Source: 3107 sp965216225
GTDB taxonomy: Bacteria; Pseudomonadota; Alphaproteobacteria; Rhodobacterales; Rhodobacteraceae
Assembly (NCBI GenBank): GCA_965216225.1
Contig: CBDCFF010000016.1
Location: forward strand, 1 to 64,000
Length of the DNA stretch: 64,000 nucleotides
Direction of reading: 5' to 3'
Shown piece after piece: positions 32,034 through 41,804 of the stretch. Every line of letters starts with the position of its first letter. Position 1 is the stretch's first letter. Position numbers and translations under genes: made by a program. The notes under the pieces are model-generated. The model was given only the letters and a program-made list of their open reading frames with translations, ran no database searches and was not told the DNA's origin.

Positions 32034-32843
32034 TCAATCAGCTTTGGTGTTTTCCGGTGTGGCTTTTTGTGCAGGCCTTCCCGGCCCCTTTGCCTTTTGT
32101 GCTGCTCTTCGCCGGTAGCTTTCGACATTCATCTCGAAGATGGTTGCGTGGTGCACGAGCCTGTCGACGGCGGCCAATGTCATGGCCGGGTCTGGAAAAA
32201 TCGCATTCCACTCCCCGAAGGGCTGGTTGGCCGTGATCAACATTGAGCGGCGTTCATATCTCGCGCTGATGAGTTCGAAGAGCACACTGGTTTCAGCCTG
32301 ATCCTTGGTGACGTAGGTGATGTCATCGAGGATCAGCAGATGGAATTTGTCGAGCTTTGCAATGGCACTTTCGAGGACGAGATCGCGGCGGGCCTGTTGG
32401 AGTTTCTGGACCAGATCGGTGGTGCGGCTGAATAGGACGCGGTAGCCTTGCTCGACAAGGGCGAGCCCGATGGCTGAGCCGAGATGTGATTTGCCCACAC
32501 CTGGCGGCCCAAACAGCAGGATGTTGCCGCCCTTTCCGATCCAGCTGTCGCCAGCGGTGATCGCACTGACATGGGCCTTGGACAGCATGGGGACGGCTGT
32601 GAAGTCGAAGGTGTCGATCGTTTTTCCGGGCAACAGGCGTGCCTGTGCGAGATGTCGCTCGATACGACGGCGATCTCGTTCAGCCAGTTCATGCTCCACC
32701 AGGGTGCTGAGCATCCGAGCGGCGGGCCAGCCTTCCTTGTCGGCTTGTTCCGCAAAGCGCGGCCATAGCGCCTTGATGGCTGGCAAGCGCAATTCGGTCA
32801 GAGCCAAGGTTAGGCGGGCGGTATCGGTCTGGGGCGATGTCAT
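32034..32843 (-). CDS. istB: IstB-type ATPase of IS21
   Basis: The protein has 269 residues. Walker A is FGPPGVGKSH and Walker B is LLILDDITY, with SARYERRSMLITANQPFGEW as sensor region. IstB is the AAA+ helper that directs the IstA transposase to its target. Overlaps the istA stop by 4 bp. Intact. Confidence 0.92.
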   Translation of the reverse strand: MTSPQTDTARLTLALTELRLPAIKALWPRFAEQADKEGWPAARMLSTLVEHELAERDRRRIERHLAQARLLPGKTIDTFDFTAVPMLSKAHVSAITAGDSWIGKGGNILLFGPPGVGKSHLGSAIGLALVEQGYRVLFSRTTDLVQKLQQARRDLVLESAIAKLDKFHLLILDDITYVTKDQAETSVLFELISARYERRSMLITANQPFGEWNAIFPDPAMTLAAVDRLVHHATIFEMNVESYRRRAAQKAKGPGRPAQKATPENTKAD

Positions 32844-34360
32844 GCTGTCACCTCCTGAGCGGATGGCGTACCGCCGACCAACTGGTCGTAAGATGACAGG
32901 TCGGCCAGTTGCACCGCGACTTGGGGGAGTGCGTCTTGTGATGGGCTAAACACTGCGCGTAGGGCCGCCATGTCAGGCGGGCGCTTCTGGCGAAGGTCCT
33001 CCTCAAGCTGCGCTGCCAATTCAGCCTCGCAGCCCCGCTCGTGTGCCAGCGCCAGAAGATCGACAACCATGCGACACGCCGCCTTCTCACTGGTCTGCTC
33101 CAGCAGGAATGCGAACATGTTACGGAACGCCCGGCGCGGGAATAGCTGATCCCGATAGACCAGCCCCATCAGCGCCATGGGCTTTTTGCGCAAGGAGTGG
33201 ATGACGTGGTGGTAATTGACCACGTGCCCATGGCTCCCGGTGCTCGAGGCTCGTCCGCGTGTCAGCGTTAGCAGGGCAGAGCTTCCCAGGAACAGCTCCA
33301 ACCGATCATCGTAGAGCCGAACCCGCAGCTGATGCCCGATCAACCGGGATGGCACGGTGTAGAACACCTTGCGCAAGGTGAAGCCCCCGGAGGAAGTGAC
33401 GCGCAACGTGATCTCCTCGTAATCCGTGGTCCGCCGCGTCGGCAAAGGTCTGAGGCTCGCACGTTCCGCATCGATACGCTTGGCATTGCGGGCGTTGATC
33501 CGGCCCACGATCTCGTCGATGAAGCGACGATAATCTTGCAAGCTTTCGAAGTCGCGCGACCCACGCATGACCAGCGCGTCCTCAATGGTGCGCTTCAGAT
33601 GCCCATTGGGGCTCTCGATGGAACCGTTCTCGTGTGCGACGCCCTTGTTGTTGCGCGTCGGCGTCATTCCATAATGGTTGCACAGGGCGTCGAAGCGGTC
33701 GGTTAGATCGGCCCGGGATGACTTATCCAGGTTCTTGAAGGCCGCCGACAGGCTGTCAGTTCCATGATTGTGTGGCACGCCGCCGAGCGTCCAGAGGGCG
33801 TTCTGCAATCCCTCAGCCAGCGCCACATAGCTTTCGCCGCCCAGCACGACGTGGGCGTGCTGAAACCCGCTATAGGCAAGCCGGAAGTGATACAGTCGAT
33901 GGCCCAGTGCCTCACCGGCAATGGTCACACCCAACTTGCCCATGGCGGTGAAATCCGACAGGCCCATTTTGCCCGGTGTGTGGGTCTGCCGGAAAATGAC
34001 GTCCTGTTCAGGGCCGTGTTCCGCATTCCAGGCGCGTATCCGTCGCTCCAGAGTCCGTCGGATGCCCGTACCCAGATCAGAATGCCGACGCAGAAGCTCC
34101 TCGTAAACCGCCACAGGTCGGATCCCCGGTGAGGACCGCAGAAGCGGCACGACCTCCGCATCAAAAATGTCCGCCAGCGGGTCCGGACGCCGCCGGCCGC
34201 GAGGGGCCTTCTTCCGTGATGGTAAAATTGGGTCAGCTTGCAGCCGATAGCCCGTTGCCTGGCTGATCCCCGCCTTGGCAGCGGCAACGGCAACGGAATG
34301 GGTCGATCTGAGCGTCATGAAGAGCCTCATTTGTTGGTCAGTGACATGACAGCCCGGCAT
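32840..34360 (-). CDS. istA: IstA-type transposase of IS21
   Basis: From ATG 34360 (MPGCHVTDQQMRLFM) about 506 residues. It has an N-terminal HTH (VAVAAAKAGISQATGYRL) and an rve core with D in MGLSDFTAMGKLG, D in NHGTDSLSAAF and E in HENGSIESPNGHLKR. The C-terminal part contains a beta-barrel-like domain, VFYTVPSRLIGHQLRVRLYD. The upstream ATG at 34387 is less likely because the family starts MPGxHVTDxQM. Confidence 0.92.
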   Translation of the reverse strand: MPGCHVTDQQMRLFMTLRSTHSVAVAAAKAGISQATGYRLQADPILPSRKKAPRGRRRPDPLADIFDAEVVPLLRSSPGIRPVAVYEELLRRHSDLGTGIRRTLERRIRAWNAEHGPEQDVIFRQTHTPGKMGLSDFTAMGKLGVTIAGEALGHRLYHFRLAYSGFQHAHVVLGGESYVALAEGLQNALWTLGGVPHNHGTDSLSAAFKNLDKSSRADLTDRFDALCNHYGMTPTRNNKGVAHENGSIESPNGHLKRTIEDALVMRGSRDFESLQDYRRFIDEIVGRINARNAKRIDAERASLRPLPTRRTTDYEEITLRVTSSGGFTLRKVFYTVPSRLIGHQLRVRLYDDRLELFLGSSALLTLTRGRASSTGSHGHVVNYHHVIHSLRKKPMALMGLVYRDQLFPRRAFRNMFAFLLEQTSEKAACRMVVDLLALAHERGCEAELAAQLEEDLRQKRPPDMAALRAVFSPSQDALPQVAVQLADLSSYDQLVGGTPSAQEVTA

Positions 34361-34544
34361 GAACGATCCCCTTGCACAGAAAATCATTCCTTATCCGAGC
34401 CGGCCACAACCGTCAGGCCCGCCCCAAAAGGGCAAAACGCGTGTGCGGGGCCTCCCCAGTCGGGCTACGCCCTCCCTGCGAGCCCCCGCACACGCGTTCT
34501 CATCCTGATTGACGCTGGATTCTCACCTTGTTTGTCGCGCAGCA

Positions 34545-35671
34545 GCTCAGGATCAAACTGATGGAGCGGATGCTTGGGGCCGAACTGACCGCGCATCCGG
34601 GCTATGAAGAAGGCAAGGATGCACCTCCGGGTCAGTCCAACCGGCGCAACGGCACAGCCGGCAAGCGCCTGAAGGGCCAGATCGGCGAGGCGCCGATTTC
34701 CGTGCCCCGTGATCGGGATGGCAGTTTTGAACCGGAACTGGTGAAGAAGGGCCAGACCCGGATCGACGGGATGGATGACAGGATCATCGGCCTCTATGCC
34801 GCCGGACGAGAGTGTCCGCGACATCCGCGCCCATCTTGAGGATATCTACGGTCTTCTGGTCTCGCCGGATTTGATCAGCCGCGTCACCGACGCCGTGCTC
34901 GACGAGGTGCGCGACTGGCAAAGCCGGGCGCTGGAGCGGATGTATCCGATCGTGATCTTCGACGCGCTGCGGGTGAAGATCCGCGACGCCGACAGCCGCA
35001 TGGTGAAGAACAAGGCCGTCTACATCGCCCTGGGGGTCAGCCGGGACGGCGTGCGCGAGGTCCTGGGCCTGTGGATCGCTGATAACGAGGGGGCCAAATT
35101 CTGGTTGTCGGTGATGAACGAGCTGAATATCCGAGGTGTCCAGGACATTCTGATCGCCGTCGTGGACGGGCTCAAAGGCTTCCCGGAGGCGATCACCGCC
35201 GCCTTTGCGCAGACCACGGTGCAAACCTGCATTGTCCACCTGGTGCGCCACTCCCTGAACTTCTGCTCGTGGAAAGACCGCAAGGCAGTGGCCGCCGATC
35301 TGCGCCGGATTTACAGCGCCGCCACCGCCGATCAGGCCGCCGATGAACTGGACGCGCTCAAAAACAAATGGGCCGGTAAATACGCCTCCATCGCCACGGC
35401 CTGGCGACGGGCATGGCAGGAAGTAATCCCGTTCTTCGCCTTCGATCCGGCGATCCGAAAGATCATCTACACCACCAACGCCATCGAGAGCCTGAACCGG
35501 GTGATCCGCAAATCAATCAAGACCCGCGGATCGTTCCCGACCGATCAGGCCGCAGCAAAGCTGATCTATCTGGCCATCCGCAACTTCGAGAAAGGCGGCA
35601 GGAATGTTCGGGAATGGTTTGCAGCCCGCAACCAGTTCGCTATCATGTTCGACGAGCGCTTCAATGCGTGA
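34545..35671 (+). pseudogene. IS256-A transposase, copy 3, truncated and frameshifted
   Basis: From LRIKLMERMLGAELTAHPGY in the first frame to IGLYAAG, then SVRDIRAHLEDIYGLL in the +1 frame, to the stop at 35671. A 9-bp in-frame deletion removes residues after SLNFCS compared with copy 1. Asp, Asp and Glu are present. Without a start it is not expressed on its own. Confidence 0.85.
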
Positions 35672-35724
35672 CTGTATTTGAAACCCCCATGGTCCGGGAC
35701 AGATACACAGAATTCAGGACACTC
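34545..35724 (+). mobile_element. IS256-A copy 3, 5' truncated
   Basis: Begins in mid-gene at gctcaggatcaaactgatgg, directly after the IS21 end, lacking the first 150 or so bp of the element. The right end ggacactc at 35724 is intact. Nearly identical to copies 1 and 2 elsewhere, including the frameshift. Confidence 0.88.
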
Positions 35725-36389
35725 CCCCTCGCCATGGTGCTGAGCCAGCCTGTCCAGGCACCTTGACGAGACTTCCGCAGGAGCGTGCGGAACTGATGCA
35801 GGCGTCCATCTTCGGTGCACAGATGCATGTTCTCACGCAACCGAACAACGAACGGGATGTTGTTTTCATTTAGACATTCCAACCACTCTGTACCGATGAA
35901 CTCCCGGTCGGCGAGCAAGGCGTCGATGGAGCAAGCCCCGAACAGGCGCAAATAACGCCGCATCAGCCCGATGCGCTGCGCCGGTGAAGAGTTGCCCGGA
36001 TGGTCGAGCGAGACCCACATCAGCGGCACCCGAAACCGTCGCGTCACAATGGCCGGAACCAGAATGTTCACGTCTTTCGCGCCGAGTTTCCAGTTGGTCC
36101 GATCCAGGGCCAGAAGCTTTGGACGCGCAAGGTTGAGCAGGTGCACGATCAGCACTGCGACCACATCGCCATCAAGGCGGACATGCTGGAAGAACCGCTG
36201 CAGACGGCGATAGTTGGACGCGTGTAACGCCGTCCCCGAGAACTGGCTCGCCAGATGGCTCAGGTTCACCGTCCGACAGTTTGCCAGACCAGCGAGCAAA
36301 ACCGCAAGCGTTTCCAGTCGTGTCTTGCTCAGATCAAAATGCGGGCGTAGCGTGGCGACCAGAGGGCTGAGGAGGAATGCGAACATCAC
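35725..36389 (-). pseudogene. IS4-family transposase, C-terminally truncated
   Basis: ATG 36389 opens MFAFLLSPLVATLRPHFDLS. It then has LLALDRTNWKLGAKDVNILV with the first D, SIDALLADREFIGTEWL with the second D, and PFVVRLRENM. This is an IS4-family (IS231/ISH8-like) core. About 215 codons remain before IS256-A copy 3 removes the Y-(2)-R-(3)-E-(6)-K region. The AT-rich 36390-36535 upstream probably contains the element's left terminus, which I could not define. Confidence 0.8.
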
Positions 36390-36535
36390 GAAGTTCCTTG
36401 TGCTCGAGAATCTTCAATTCAAACCCTTTTCCCCCCTCAACTCAAGTGCGTCGTGTACCGTGCTCGTGGCCATTCATTATCTCCTTCATTCCTAACATTG
36501 CTCGAAAGAAACCGGAACTGAACCGGGACAAGACC

Positions 36536-37386
36536 ATCTCGGAGCAGACCGTCTGGAGACACCGTCCACGACCGGAGCCACACGGCGCACAGGTTGCAGA
36601 CCACGCTGACACCGGCGCAGGAGGCCGTGGCCGTCTCGCTGAGACAGAGTCTGCTGCTGCCGCTCGACGACCTGCTCGCCGTGGTCCGCGAGTTTCTCAA
36701 CCCGAACGTCTCGCGCTCCGGGCTGGACCGATGCCTGCGCCGTCATGGGGTCGGCTCCCTCCGTGACCTGAAGCCGAAGGTGGCGAAGCCCGCGCACAAG
36801 CCTTTCAAGGCATACGAGCCCGGCTACATCCACATCGACGTGAAATACCTGCCGCAGATGGCCGATGAGGAGAAGCGCCGGTATCTGTTCGTCGTGATCG
36901 ACCGCGCCACCCGCTGGGTCTTCGTGCGCATCTACCCAGTGAAGACTGCGGCCAACGCCCGCCGGTTCCTGCGCGATCTGGAGCGCGCCGCCCCGATGCG
37001 GATCACCCGCGTGCTGACGGACAATAGCAAGGAGTTCACCGACAGGCTCTTCGGCCTTCGCCGCCGCGCCGCGACCGGCAATCACGAGTTCGACCGCCTC
37101 TGCGCCGGGTTCGGGATCGAGCATCGCCTGGCCCCACCGATGCGGCCGCAGACCAACGGCATGGTCGAGCGTTTCAACGGTCGGATCGAGGACGTGCTCC
37201 AGAGCCACCGTTTCCGCAGCGGCGAGGACCTCGAACAGACGCTTCTCCGCTACGTCCGCCTCTACAACGGCCAGCTGCCGCAATCCGTTCTGAAAGGCCG
37301 CACGCCAATTGATGCGCTCAAGGACTGGCATCGAGAAAAGCCCGATCTCTTCAGAAAACAGCCATACAATCACATGGGATGTGACA
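36536..37386 (+). mobile_element. IS481-D copy 1, 5' truncated
   Basis: Matches the complete IS481-D at 61850-62908 from the HTH region to the right end CGGGATGTGACA-like terminus (catgggatgtgaca, 37386). The left third is missing and 14 bp near 36555 are deleted. Right flanking hexamer ggtaac has a central TA. Confidence 0.88.
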
Positions 37387-37391
37387 GGTAA
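36536..37391 (+). pseudogene. IS481-D transposase, copy 1 (broken)
   Basis: The core from QTTLTPAQEAVAVSLRQSLL through YIHIDVKYLPQ, VLTDNSKEF (Asn-Ser-Lys instead of Asn-Gly-Lys) and NGMVERFNGRIEDVLQ is open. The HTH is cut and shifted by the 14-bp deletion. The TAA stop at 37389-37391 lies in the flanking target. Confidence 0.85.
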
Positions 37392-37417
37392 CAAGGGCGG
37401 CATTCCGGGAGGACACA

Positions 37418-38305
37418 ATGGGCGCGTTTTGGAAGCGGAACCAGCAGCGGCTTGCCCCCTGGCTGTTCCTCGCCCCCGGCATCGTGATGTTTCTGCTCTA
37501 CGTGATCATCCCGATCTTCCAGTCCATGAACATCTCGCTTTACGACTGGGACGGTCTGGGCGAACGCGAATACATCGGCCTGGCGAACTATGTCGAACTG
37601 ATGGATGACGCGGCTTTCCATACCTCTTTGAAAAACAACGTGATCTGGCTGGTTCTCTATATGCTGGCCATCCCTGCGGGCCTTGCTGTCGCGCTTTTCC
37701 TCAACCAGACGGTCCGGGGCATCCGCATCTACAAATCGCTGTTCTTCTTTCCCTTCGTCATCAGTCAGGTGGTGGTCGGCCTCGTATTCTCGTGGTTCTA
37801 TGATCCAAGCTTCGGGCTGCTGAACATCGGTCTTCAGGCCTTTGGATTTGACACGATCCCGGTTCTGGCCGACGAACGCTGGGTAACTTACGGCATCATC
37901 GCCGCGGGTCTGTGGCCGCAGACGGCCTATTGCATGATCCTCTACCTCACCGGTCTGAATGCCGTTGATCCCGAACAGATCAAAGCCGCGCGGCTCGACA
38001 ACGCCAGGGGCCTGAAAATGCTCTGGTATATTGTCCTGCCCCAGCTTCGCCCGGCCACATTCATCGCCATTGTCGTGACAGTGATCGGCGCACTCCGGTC
38101 GTTCGACCTGATCGCGATCATGACCGATGGCGGTCCCTGAGGCTCTTCCCGCGTACTGGCCTTCTACATGTATGAACAGGTGTTCAGCGAATACGGCTTT
38201 CGCATGGGATACGGCGCGGCCATCGCCGTGGTGCTGTTCCTGATCATGATGATCTACATCGCGGGCTTCCTGTTCAAGATGTATCGCGACGAGAAGGGCC
38301 GCTGA
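37418..38305 (+). pseudogene. Sugar ABC transporter permease (MalF type), internal TGA
   Basis: ATG 37418 has a GGGAGGACAC site. The protein reads LAPWLFLAPGIVMFLLYVII and has six membrane segments, with the EAA-type loop NAVDPEQIKAARLDNARGLK. After IAIMTDGGP a TGA (38138-38140) interrupts. The same frame continues SSRVLAFYMYEQVFSEYGFR to MYRDEKGR and a second stop at 38303-38305, the normal C-terminus. Trp or another codon is expected at the TGA, so a point mutation has removed the last membrane helix. The binding-protein and ATPase genes of this transporter are not present; IS481-D lies 31 bp upstream. Confidence 0.85.
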
Positions 38306-38306
38306 C

Positions 38307-39155
38307 ATGTTTCCGACACCGATCGAAAAAACCCCGTCCGGCATTCAGATCGCCTGCAGGGTCGCGCTGCCTGTCGCCTTGCTGCTCTGGCTTCTGCCGC
38401 TGATCGCTGTCGCCCTGACCTCGGTTCGTTCCGCCGGTGACATCACGGCCGGCAATTACTGGGGATGGCCCACCAGCTTTGACCTGCTGGAAAACTACAC
38501 CGCAATTTTTGAAAACACGCCGATCGGCAAATACATCCTGAACTCTTTCAAGGTGACGATCCCGACCGTGATCGGCGCTGTCGCCCTGTCCTGCATGACC
38601 GGCTTTGCCCTTGCCGTTTACCGCTTCAAGGGCGACCTGCTGGTTTTCTTCATGTTCGTCGCGGGCAATTTCGTGCCCTTCCAGATCCTCATGGTCCCGG
38701 TCCGTGATCTGACCCTGGGTCTTGGCATGTACAACACCATCACCGGTCTGGTGCTTTTCCACATCGCTTTCCAGACCGGTTTCTGCACACTCTTCATGCG
38801 CAATTTCATCAAGGCCATGCCCCATGAACTGATCGAAGCCGCGCGCGTCGAGAGGGTAAGCGAGGTCCGCATTTTCTGGTACGTCGTCCTGCCGCTGATG
38901 AAACCCGCCATCGCGGCGCTTTCGGTGCTGGTTTTCACCTTCATCTGGAACGATTATTTCTGGGCGACGGTGCTGACCCAGGGCACCGATACGCAGCCGA
39001 TCACGGCGGGCCTGTATTCGCTGAACGGTCAGTGGGTTGCCGCCTGGCATCTGGTGTCCGCCGGTTCCATCGTCGCCGCCCTGCCCCCGGTTCTGATGTT
39101 CTTCCTGATGCAGCGCCATTTCATCGCGGGGCTGACGCTCGGGGCGGTAAAATGA
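38307..39155 (+). CDS. Sugar ABC transporter permease (MalG type)
   Basis: The protein has 282 residues and six predicted membrane segments, starting IACRVALPVALLLWLLPLIA. The EAA loop is HELIEAARVERVSEVRIFWY near 172-191 and the C-terminus is RHFIAGLTLGAVK. It follows the MalF-type gene by 1 bp. It belongs to carbohydrate uptake family 1 importers, consistent with the galactose genes downstream. Intact, but its partner permease carries a stop. Confidence 0.9.
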   Translation: MFPTPIEKTPSGIQIACRVALPVALLLWLLPLIAVALTSVRSAGDITAGNYWGWPTSFDLLENYTAIFENTPIGKYILNSFKVTIPTVIGAVALSCMTGFALAVYRFKGDLLVFFMFVAGNFVPFQILMVPVRDLTLGLGMYNTITGLVLFHIAFQTGFCTLFMRNFIKAMPHELIEAARVERVSEVRIFWYVVLPLMKPAIAALSVLVFTFIWNDYFWATVLTQGTDTQPITAGLYSLNGQWVAAWHLVSAGSIVAALPPVLMFFLMQRHFIAGLTLGAVK

Positions 39156-39156
39156 T

Positions 39157-39335
39157 CCGCAGACCCGGTTCGACACGGCCACGCTTTACGCGGTGTTCTC
39201 CGATGACGGCATCAATGGCTGCGCGATCGCCTTCCAGCGCCACCTGCGCGCGGCCTTTGCCCATGTCGAAATCGAAAGCTGCGCCTCAGGCGGGGGCCGC
39301 ATCGACTTTGGCATCCCGGGGCGCACCCATCGGGT
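39157..39335 (+). pseudogene. Alpha-galactosidase (GH36) remnant
   Basis: A short frame joins two distant parts of a GH36 alpha-galactosidase: FDTATLYAVFSDDGINGCAI from the N-terminal domain, and HVEIESCASGGGRIDFGI plus RTHRV around the catalytic acid/base. Several hundred residues in between are missing. It runs directly into dehydratase sequence at 39335. Relatives are about 700 residues. Confidence 0.72.
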
Positions 39336-40180
39336 CTGGCCGAAGGCGTGAAGCGCGGGGTTTGGGAAGCTGGCGGTTTCCCGGTCGAATTTCCGGTGAT
39401 GAGCCTGGGCGAGTCGCAGATGAAGCCGACCGCCATGCTCTTTCGCAACCTGCTGGCCATGGATGTCGAGGAATCGGTTCGCGCTTACGGCATCGACGGG
39501 GTGGTCCTTCCGGGCGGCTGCGACAAGACCACGCCAGGCCAGTTGATGGGCGCGGCCTCCGTCGATCTGCCGGCCATCGTGGTCAGTTCCGGCCCGATGC
39601 TGAACGGCAAGTGGCAGGGCAGGGACATCGGCTCCGGCACCGATGTCTGGAAATTCTCCGAGAGGGCCTGAAAATGTCCGGCATCGCCACCCGCGAAGCC
39701 TTCGAGGGCGCGATCCTCGCCAATGCCGTCGCGGGCCGTGTGGGCGTTGATCTGACCATCGACGATTTCGAGATTGGCAGCGGCATTCCCCTGCTGGTCA
39801 ACTGTATGCCATCCGGCAGATACCTGATGGAGGATTTCTGCCATGCAGGCGGGATGCCGGTGATCCTGTCGGAACTGAAACACCTGCTGCGCCCGGCCCG
39901 AACGGTCATGGGTACAGACATTGCTTGAGCATGAGGGTGAGGCTCATGTATTTGAAAATATGGAAGACCTGAAGGCCACCATCGACAATGACGACCTGCC
40001 GGTCACGAAAGACAGCATTCTGGTTCTGATTGGCACCGTCATCCTGCATGTCTCACCCGAGGCGAATGATGGCGGCTTGCCGGCGCTCGTCGAAACCGGC
40101 GACCGCATCCGCTTTTCGGCCAGCCGGGGCCAGCTTGAACTGCTGGTTTCCGAGGCGGAAATCGAAAGGACACCCGCCCA
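39336..40180 (+). pseudogene. IlvD/Edd-family sugar-acid dehydratase, multiply deleted
   Basis: Successive blocks of one dehydratase are recognisable in different frames. They are LAEGVKRGVWEAGGFPVEFP to GTDVWKFSE (39336-39662), GLKMSGIATREAFEGAILAN then GVDLTIDDFEIGSGIPLLVN and MPSGRYLMEDFCHAGGMPVI (to 39890), HVFENMEDLKATIDNDDLPV (39921-), and VILHVSPEANDGGLPALVET to about 40180. Missing pieces include the GSTNAVIH loop and the NCGPKGYPGMPE Fe-S region. At least four internal deletions have occurred. It probably was a galactonate or arabinonate dehydratase. Confidence 0.78.
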
Positions 40181-40275
40181 TGGTCGATGCGACCTTGTTT
40201 CTCGCCTCCAAAGCCAGCAGAATGATGACCGGGCAAATGATAGTCGTCGATGGCGGCGTCGTCACCACGGGATAG
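40181..40275 (+). pseudogene. Short-chain dehydrogenase C-terminal remnant
   Basis: VDATLFLASKASRMMTGQMI followed by VVDGGVVTTG and a stop is the typical C-terminus of an SDR (LFLASDxSxxITGQxLxVDGG). The first 85-90 percent is missing. In DeLey-Doudoroff operons an SDR galactose dehydrogenase is expected here. Confidence 0.7.
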
Positions 40276-40278
40276 ATC

Positions 40279-41196
40279 ATGACACGGAAATTCGCGGATT
40301 GGGTGGCCGTTGACTGGGGCACCTCCAATATGCGCGCCTGGATCATTGGGCGGTCCGGAAACATCATTGCACAGACCCGGTCCGACAAGGGCATGGGCAG
40401 ACTGGCCCCGGAACAGTTCGAACCGGCCCTTCTGGACCTGATCGGCGATCATCTGTCCACTGAGGGAACCACCCCGATCATCTGTTGCGGCATGGTCGGC
40501 GCACGTCAGGGCTGGATCGAAGCCGCCTATGCCCCGGTCCCTTGCCACCCCCCCGGCATCGACGCCGCCACCCGCGCACCGGCCAGTGACCCGCGCCTCG
40601 ACGTTCGCATCCTGCCCGGCGTCAGCCAGGACAGCCCCGCCGATGTCATGCGCGGCGAAGAAACCCAGATTGCGGGTTATCTGGCCCGGCATCCCGAATT
40701 CGACGGCGTCCTCTGCCTGCCCGGCACCCACACCAAATGGGCGCATGTCAGCGCCGGTGAAATCGTCTCTTTCCGCACCTTCATGACCGGCGAACTCTTT
40801 GCCCTGCTCTCTGTCCGGTCGATCCTGCGTCACGGGCCGGCCGGGACGGGCTGGGATGCCGCCGCATTTGCCGCCGCGCTTGGCGACGCCATGAGCCGCC
40901 CGCAGACATTTGCCGCCGACCTGTTCTCGTTGCGTGCCGGAGGGCTGTTGCACGGGCTGACCCCGGCAAGGGCGCGGGCGCGGCTTTCAGGTCTGCTGAT
41001 CGGCCTGGAACTGGCAGGCGCGCGCCCGTACTGGCTTGGTCGGGCGATCATTCTGATCGGTTCGCCAACCCTGTCCCGCCTCTACCATTCGGCGCTCGTC
41101 CAACAGGGAGTCGCAGCCAGAATCGCCAATGGCGGCGAAATCACGCTTGCGGGGCTCGGGGCCGCCCATGAAGCAATGAGGAAATCCGACCGATGA
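40279..41196 (+). CDS. dgoK: 2-dehydro-3-deoxygalactonokinase
   Basis: The protein has 305 residues with the DgoK signature: FADWVAVDWGTSNMRAWIIG at the N-terminus, ICCGMVGARQGWIEAAYAPV, GEETQIAGYL, FDGVLCLPGTHTKWAHV and FMTGELFALLS. It phosphorylates 2-keto-3-deoxygalactonate in the DeLey-Doudoroff galactose pathway. ATG 40279 is 3 bp after the SDR remnant stop, and the gene overlaps dgoA by 4 bp. Intact. Confidence 0.93.
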   Translation: MTRKFADWVAVDWGTSNMRAWIIGRSGNIIAQTRSDKGMGRLAPEQFEPALLDLIGDHLSTEGTTPIICCGMVGARQGWIEAAYAPVPCHPPGIDAATRAPASDPRLDVRILPGVSQDSPADVMRGEETQIAGYLARHPEFDGVLCLPGTHTKWAHVSAGEIVSFRTFMTGELFALLSVRSILRHGPAGTGWDAAAFAAALGDAMSRPQTFAADLFSLRAGGLLHGLTPARARARLSGLLIGLELAGARPYWLGRAIILIGSPTLSRLYHSALVQQGVAARIANGGEITLAGLGAAHEAMRKSDR

Positions 41197-41804
41197 GCCG
41201 CCGTCAGATCATCGCCATTCTGCGTGGCATACGCCCCGATGAGGCCAGGGATATTGGCGATTCGCTGATCGAAAGCGGCATCACCCGGATCGAGGTGCCG
41301 TTGAACTCGCCGGACCCGCTTCGATCCATCGGCATCCTGGCGCGCGCCTTCGGCGACGTTGCCGAGATCGGCGCAGGCACGGTGCTGTCGCCCGATCAGG
41401 TTGCCGAAGTGGCAGGCGCAGGCGGCAGGATGATTGTCTCGCCCGACTGCAACCCGAAGGTGATCGTCGCCACAAAGGCGGCAGGTCTTGCCTCTTATCC
41501 GGGCGTCGCCACCCCGACAGAGGCCCTCGCCGCGCTGCGCAATGGCGCGGACGGGCTGAAATTCTTTCCCGCTTTCCTGATCGGCTCCAAAGGCTATGCG
41601 GCCATTTCCGCCGTCCTGCCCGACGGCGCGGCCTGCTATGCCGTCGGCGGCGTCGGTCCGGCCGATTTCGCCGAATGGTTCGGCGCCGGCATCACCGGCT
41701 TCGGCATCGGCGCCGGCCTTTACAGACCCGGCCTCGGCGCTGTCGAAGTCCGCGCGCGCGCGCGCGCCATCGTCGCGGCCCATGACAGGGCGGCCCGGCA
41801 ATGA
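41193..41804 (+). CDS. dgoA: 2-dehydro-3-deoxy-6-phosphogalactonate aldolase
   Basis: The protein has 203 residues with a KDPG/KDPGal aldolase fold: IIAILRGIRPDEARDIGDSL, Glu in TRIEVPLNSPDPLRSI, GAGTVLSPDQV, and the Schiff-base Lys in NGADGLKFFPA. It splits KDPGal into pyruvate and glyceraldehyde 3-phosphate. It overlaps dgoK and the next gene by 4 bp each, a tight operon. Confidence 0.93.
   Translation: MSRRQIIAILRGIRPDEARDIGDSLIESGITRIEVPLNSPDPLRSIGILARAFGDVAEIGAGTVLSPDQVAEVAGAGGRMIVSPDCNPKVIVATKAAGLASYPGVATPTEALAALRNGADGLKFFPAFLIGSKGYAAISAVLPDGAACYAVGGVGPADFAEWFGAGITGFGIGAGLYRPGLGAVEVRARARAIVAAHDRAARQ

Larger units (their letters stand above)
31907..34544 (-). mobile_element. IS21-family element (2638 bp), complete
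   Basis: Left TGTAGCGCGACAATCAAGAT and inverted right TGCTGCGCGACAAACAAGGT align base for base as terminal repeats. Each is followed by an internal repeat GTCAATCAGGATGAGAA, the IS21 multiple-end pattern. Carries istA and istB. No target duplication: left flank is IS3, right flank is the interior of IS256-A, so the flanks were exchanged. Confidence 0.9.

Noticed and set aside
38138..38140. TGA in the permease as a selenocysteine codon
   Set aside because: The position is not a redox site and no SECIS-like hairpin is evident; a nonsense mutation is simpler.
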